Positions 63,058-64,000 of a stretch of DNA of 64,000 nt are shown here, in pieces. The stretch's first letter is position 1. Each line of letters starts with the position of its first letter. The position numbers and the translations under genes are program-made. Source of the stretch: Sphingomonas phyllosphaerae FA2. Lineage in GTDB: Bacteria > Pseudomonadota > Alphaproteobacteria > Sphingomonadales > Sphingomonadaceae. The notes beneath the pieces are model-generated. The model was not told the DNA's origin and did not search any database. It saw only the letters and a list, made by a program, of their open reading frames with translations. Where the stretch lies: contig NZ_KE386571.1 of the NCBI RefSeq assembly GCF_000427645.1, positions 2,699,848-2,763,847 on the forward strand, given 5' to 3'.

Positions 63058-63076
63058 CGTCATCCCGGACTTGATC
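63058..63076. repeat. Palindromic repeat family B, truncated by IS insertion
   Basis: Nineteen bases (cgtcatcccggacttgatc) of the family B left arm, which ends exactly where the IS sequence begins; the matching remainder would lie beyond the right edge. Confidence 0.7.
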
Positions 63077-64000
63077 GAGACCTCTGCGAAAATGTGCTGA
63101 CGTTTCGGCATGGATATGATTCGATGCTGTGGGAGGATCGGCGTCGATGGAACAGCGGGGATTTGCGGAGGCGTTTTTGCCGGCGGGGTTTGGCCGGAAT
63201 GCGCGGTTGGAGCGGATCGCGGCGCTGATCGACTGGGCGCCGGTGGAGGCGCTGGTGCGGCGGGTGCGGCCCGGGACGACGGGACGTCCGCCGTACCGGG
63301 CGCTGGCGATGGTGCGGGCGCTGCTGCTGCAGCAATGGTATGGCTTGTCAGACCCGGGGCTGGAGGAGGCGCTATCCGACCGGGTATCGTTCCGGCGGTT
63401 CTGCGGCCTGGCGCTGGAGGAGCCGACGCCGGATGAGACGACCTTGTGCCGCTTCCGGCTGGCGCTGGTCGAGGCGGGGCTGGGCGAGGCGCTGTTCGTC
63501 GAGGTGCAGCGTCAGCTCGATGCGGCAGGCTTCCTGGTCAAGTCCGGTACGTTGATCGACGCCACGCTGGTGGAGGCGGCGGTCCGTTGTCCGCCGCGCA
63601 GTGCCCGGCCGGCGGAAGGCGGGGAGAGCCGTTCGGCCAACGACCCCGACGCCAGCTGGACGCGCGTCGACCGGGGACGCCGGCTGTTCTTCGGCTATAA
63701 GGTGCATGTCGGTGTCGACCAGGGTTCGGGGTTGATCCGCAACCGGCGGGTGACGCCGGCCAAGACCTATGAGAGCGAAGTGGCCGACGACCTCATCCTG
63801 GGCGACGAGCGCGCCGTCTATGCCGACAAGGCGTACGAGAAGCGCGCCCGGCGCGAGGCGCTCAAGGCGCGCGGCATCAAGGACCGCATCCAGCATCGCC
63901 GCGTGCGCGGGCAACCGACGCTTCCCCCTTGGCAGGCGGTGCGCAACAAGCTGATCGGACGGATACGCGGCGCCGTCGAGCGGACCTTTTCCGAACTCAA
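63077..64000 (+). mobile_element. IS5-family insertion sequence (left end; right end outside window)
   Basis: Begins at gagacctctgcgaaaatgtg, a typical IS5-family terminal sequence, directly abutting a broken family B repeat. The single transposase gene starts 70 bases in. The right inverted repeat and target duplication lie past the window edge, so the exact ends are provisional. Confidence 0.75.
63147..64000 (+). CDS. IS5-family DDE transposase (C-terminus off the right edge)
   Basis: 284 residues visible. An N-terminal helix-turn-helix region (RPPYRALAMVRALLLQQWYG, then DEVSFRRFCGL-type helix) is followed by the RNase H-like core: first Asp in GTLIDATLVEAA, second Asp in VYADKAYEKRARRE, and the Glu in IRGAVERTFSEL just at the edge. 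So the DDE triad is present and the frame is open. GGGAGG lies ten bases before the ATG; an in-frame GTG is six codons upstream. The copy looks recent, since nothing is broken in the visible part. Confidence 0.92.
   Translation, partial: MEQRGFAEAFLPAGFGRNARLERIAALIDWAPVEALVRRVRPGTTGRPPYRALAMVRALLLQQWYGLSDPGLEEALSDRVSFRRFCGLALEEPTPDETTLCRFRLALVEAGLGEALFVEVQRQLDAAGFLVKSGTLIDATLVEAAVRCPPRSARPAEGGESRSANDPDASWTRVDRGRRLFFGYKVHVGVDQGSGLIRNRRVTPAKTYESEVADDLILGDERAVYADKAYEKRARREALKARGIKDRIQHRRVRGQPTLPPWQAVRNKLIGRIRGAVERTFSEL

Noticed and set aside
1..64000. CRISPR array or restriction/defence island
   Set aside because: No regularly spaced direct repeats were seen and no cas, restriction or toxin-antitoxin proteins were recognised.

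Overview
The window reads as a chromosomal segment of a high-GC alphaproteobacterium, most likely a Sphingomonas-type member of the Sphingomonadaceae. The base for this is high GC, gene content (TonB-dependent receptor, NodT-type outer-membrane factors, bifunctional CysNC, ferritin-like Tat proteins, TadE/TadG proteins) and several families of short palindromic intergenic repeats. No plasmid or prophage backbone is visible. The only transposon is an IS5-family element entering at the right edge, and there is no CRISPR array.

Layout. 1-4489 (minus) is a chemotaxis operon: STAS protein, CheY, CheA, CheW and a soluble poly-HAMP receptor that runs off the left edge. A secreted endonuclease/exonuclease/phosphatase-fold enzyme (minus) faces the sulfate-activation operon cysD-cysNC-cysQ (plus, 5831-9398). 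Next come RNase R with a coupled small membrane protein and a calcineurin-like phosphoesterase (minus). RNase R carries an in-frame palindromic repeat insertion. 13219-17779 holds all six families of the poorly understood E. coli yjfIJKLMC locus, split into two divergent operons (DUF2491-DUF350-DUF1190 on minus; DUF2170-PspA-glutathionylspermidine synthase-like on plus).

17838-31802 is mixed: small secreted proteins, a GH18/deacetylase/GT2 three-domain polysaccharide enzyme, a Crp/Fnr regulator, a TolB-like/amidohydrolase fusion, an MFS exporter with LysR regulator and a decayed aldo/keto reductase, and a MocR regulator divergent from phzF and a frameshifted DJ-1/PfpI gene. A tRNA-Gly(CCC) lies at 32604. 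A glycan block follows (GH89 N-acetylglucosaminidase, HGSNAT-like membrane acyltransferase, convergent TonB receptor). Then comes a Cus/Czc-type RND efflux operon (minus) divergent from its probable two-component system (plus). 47271-51774 has a CocE-type hydrolase, a GH29 alpha-L-fucosidase and a glycine-zipper protein.

The right part (51829-63016) has a Wzx-like flippase convergent with a TupA-like ATP-grasp protein, a TadG/TadE/TadE operon whose TadG carries a long beta-solenoid-like region, an ECF sigma/anti-sigma pair divergent from two tandem di-iron ferritin-like Tat proteins, and queA with a periplasmic cyclophilin. The IS5-type element at the edge has cut into a palindromic repeat.

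All functions are inferred from reading sequence motifs; no database search was run.
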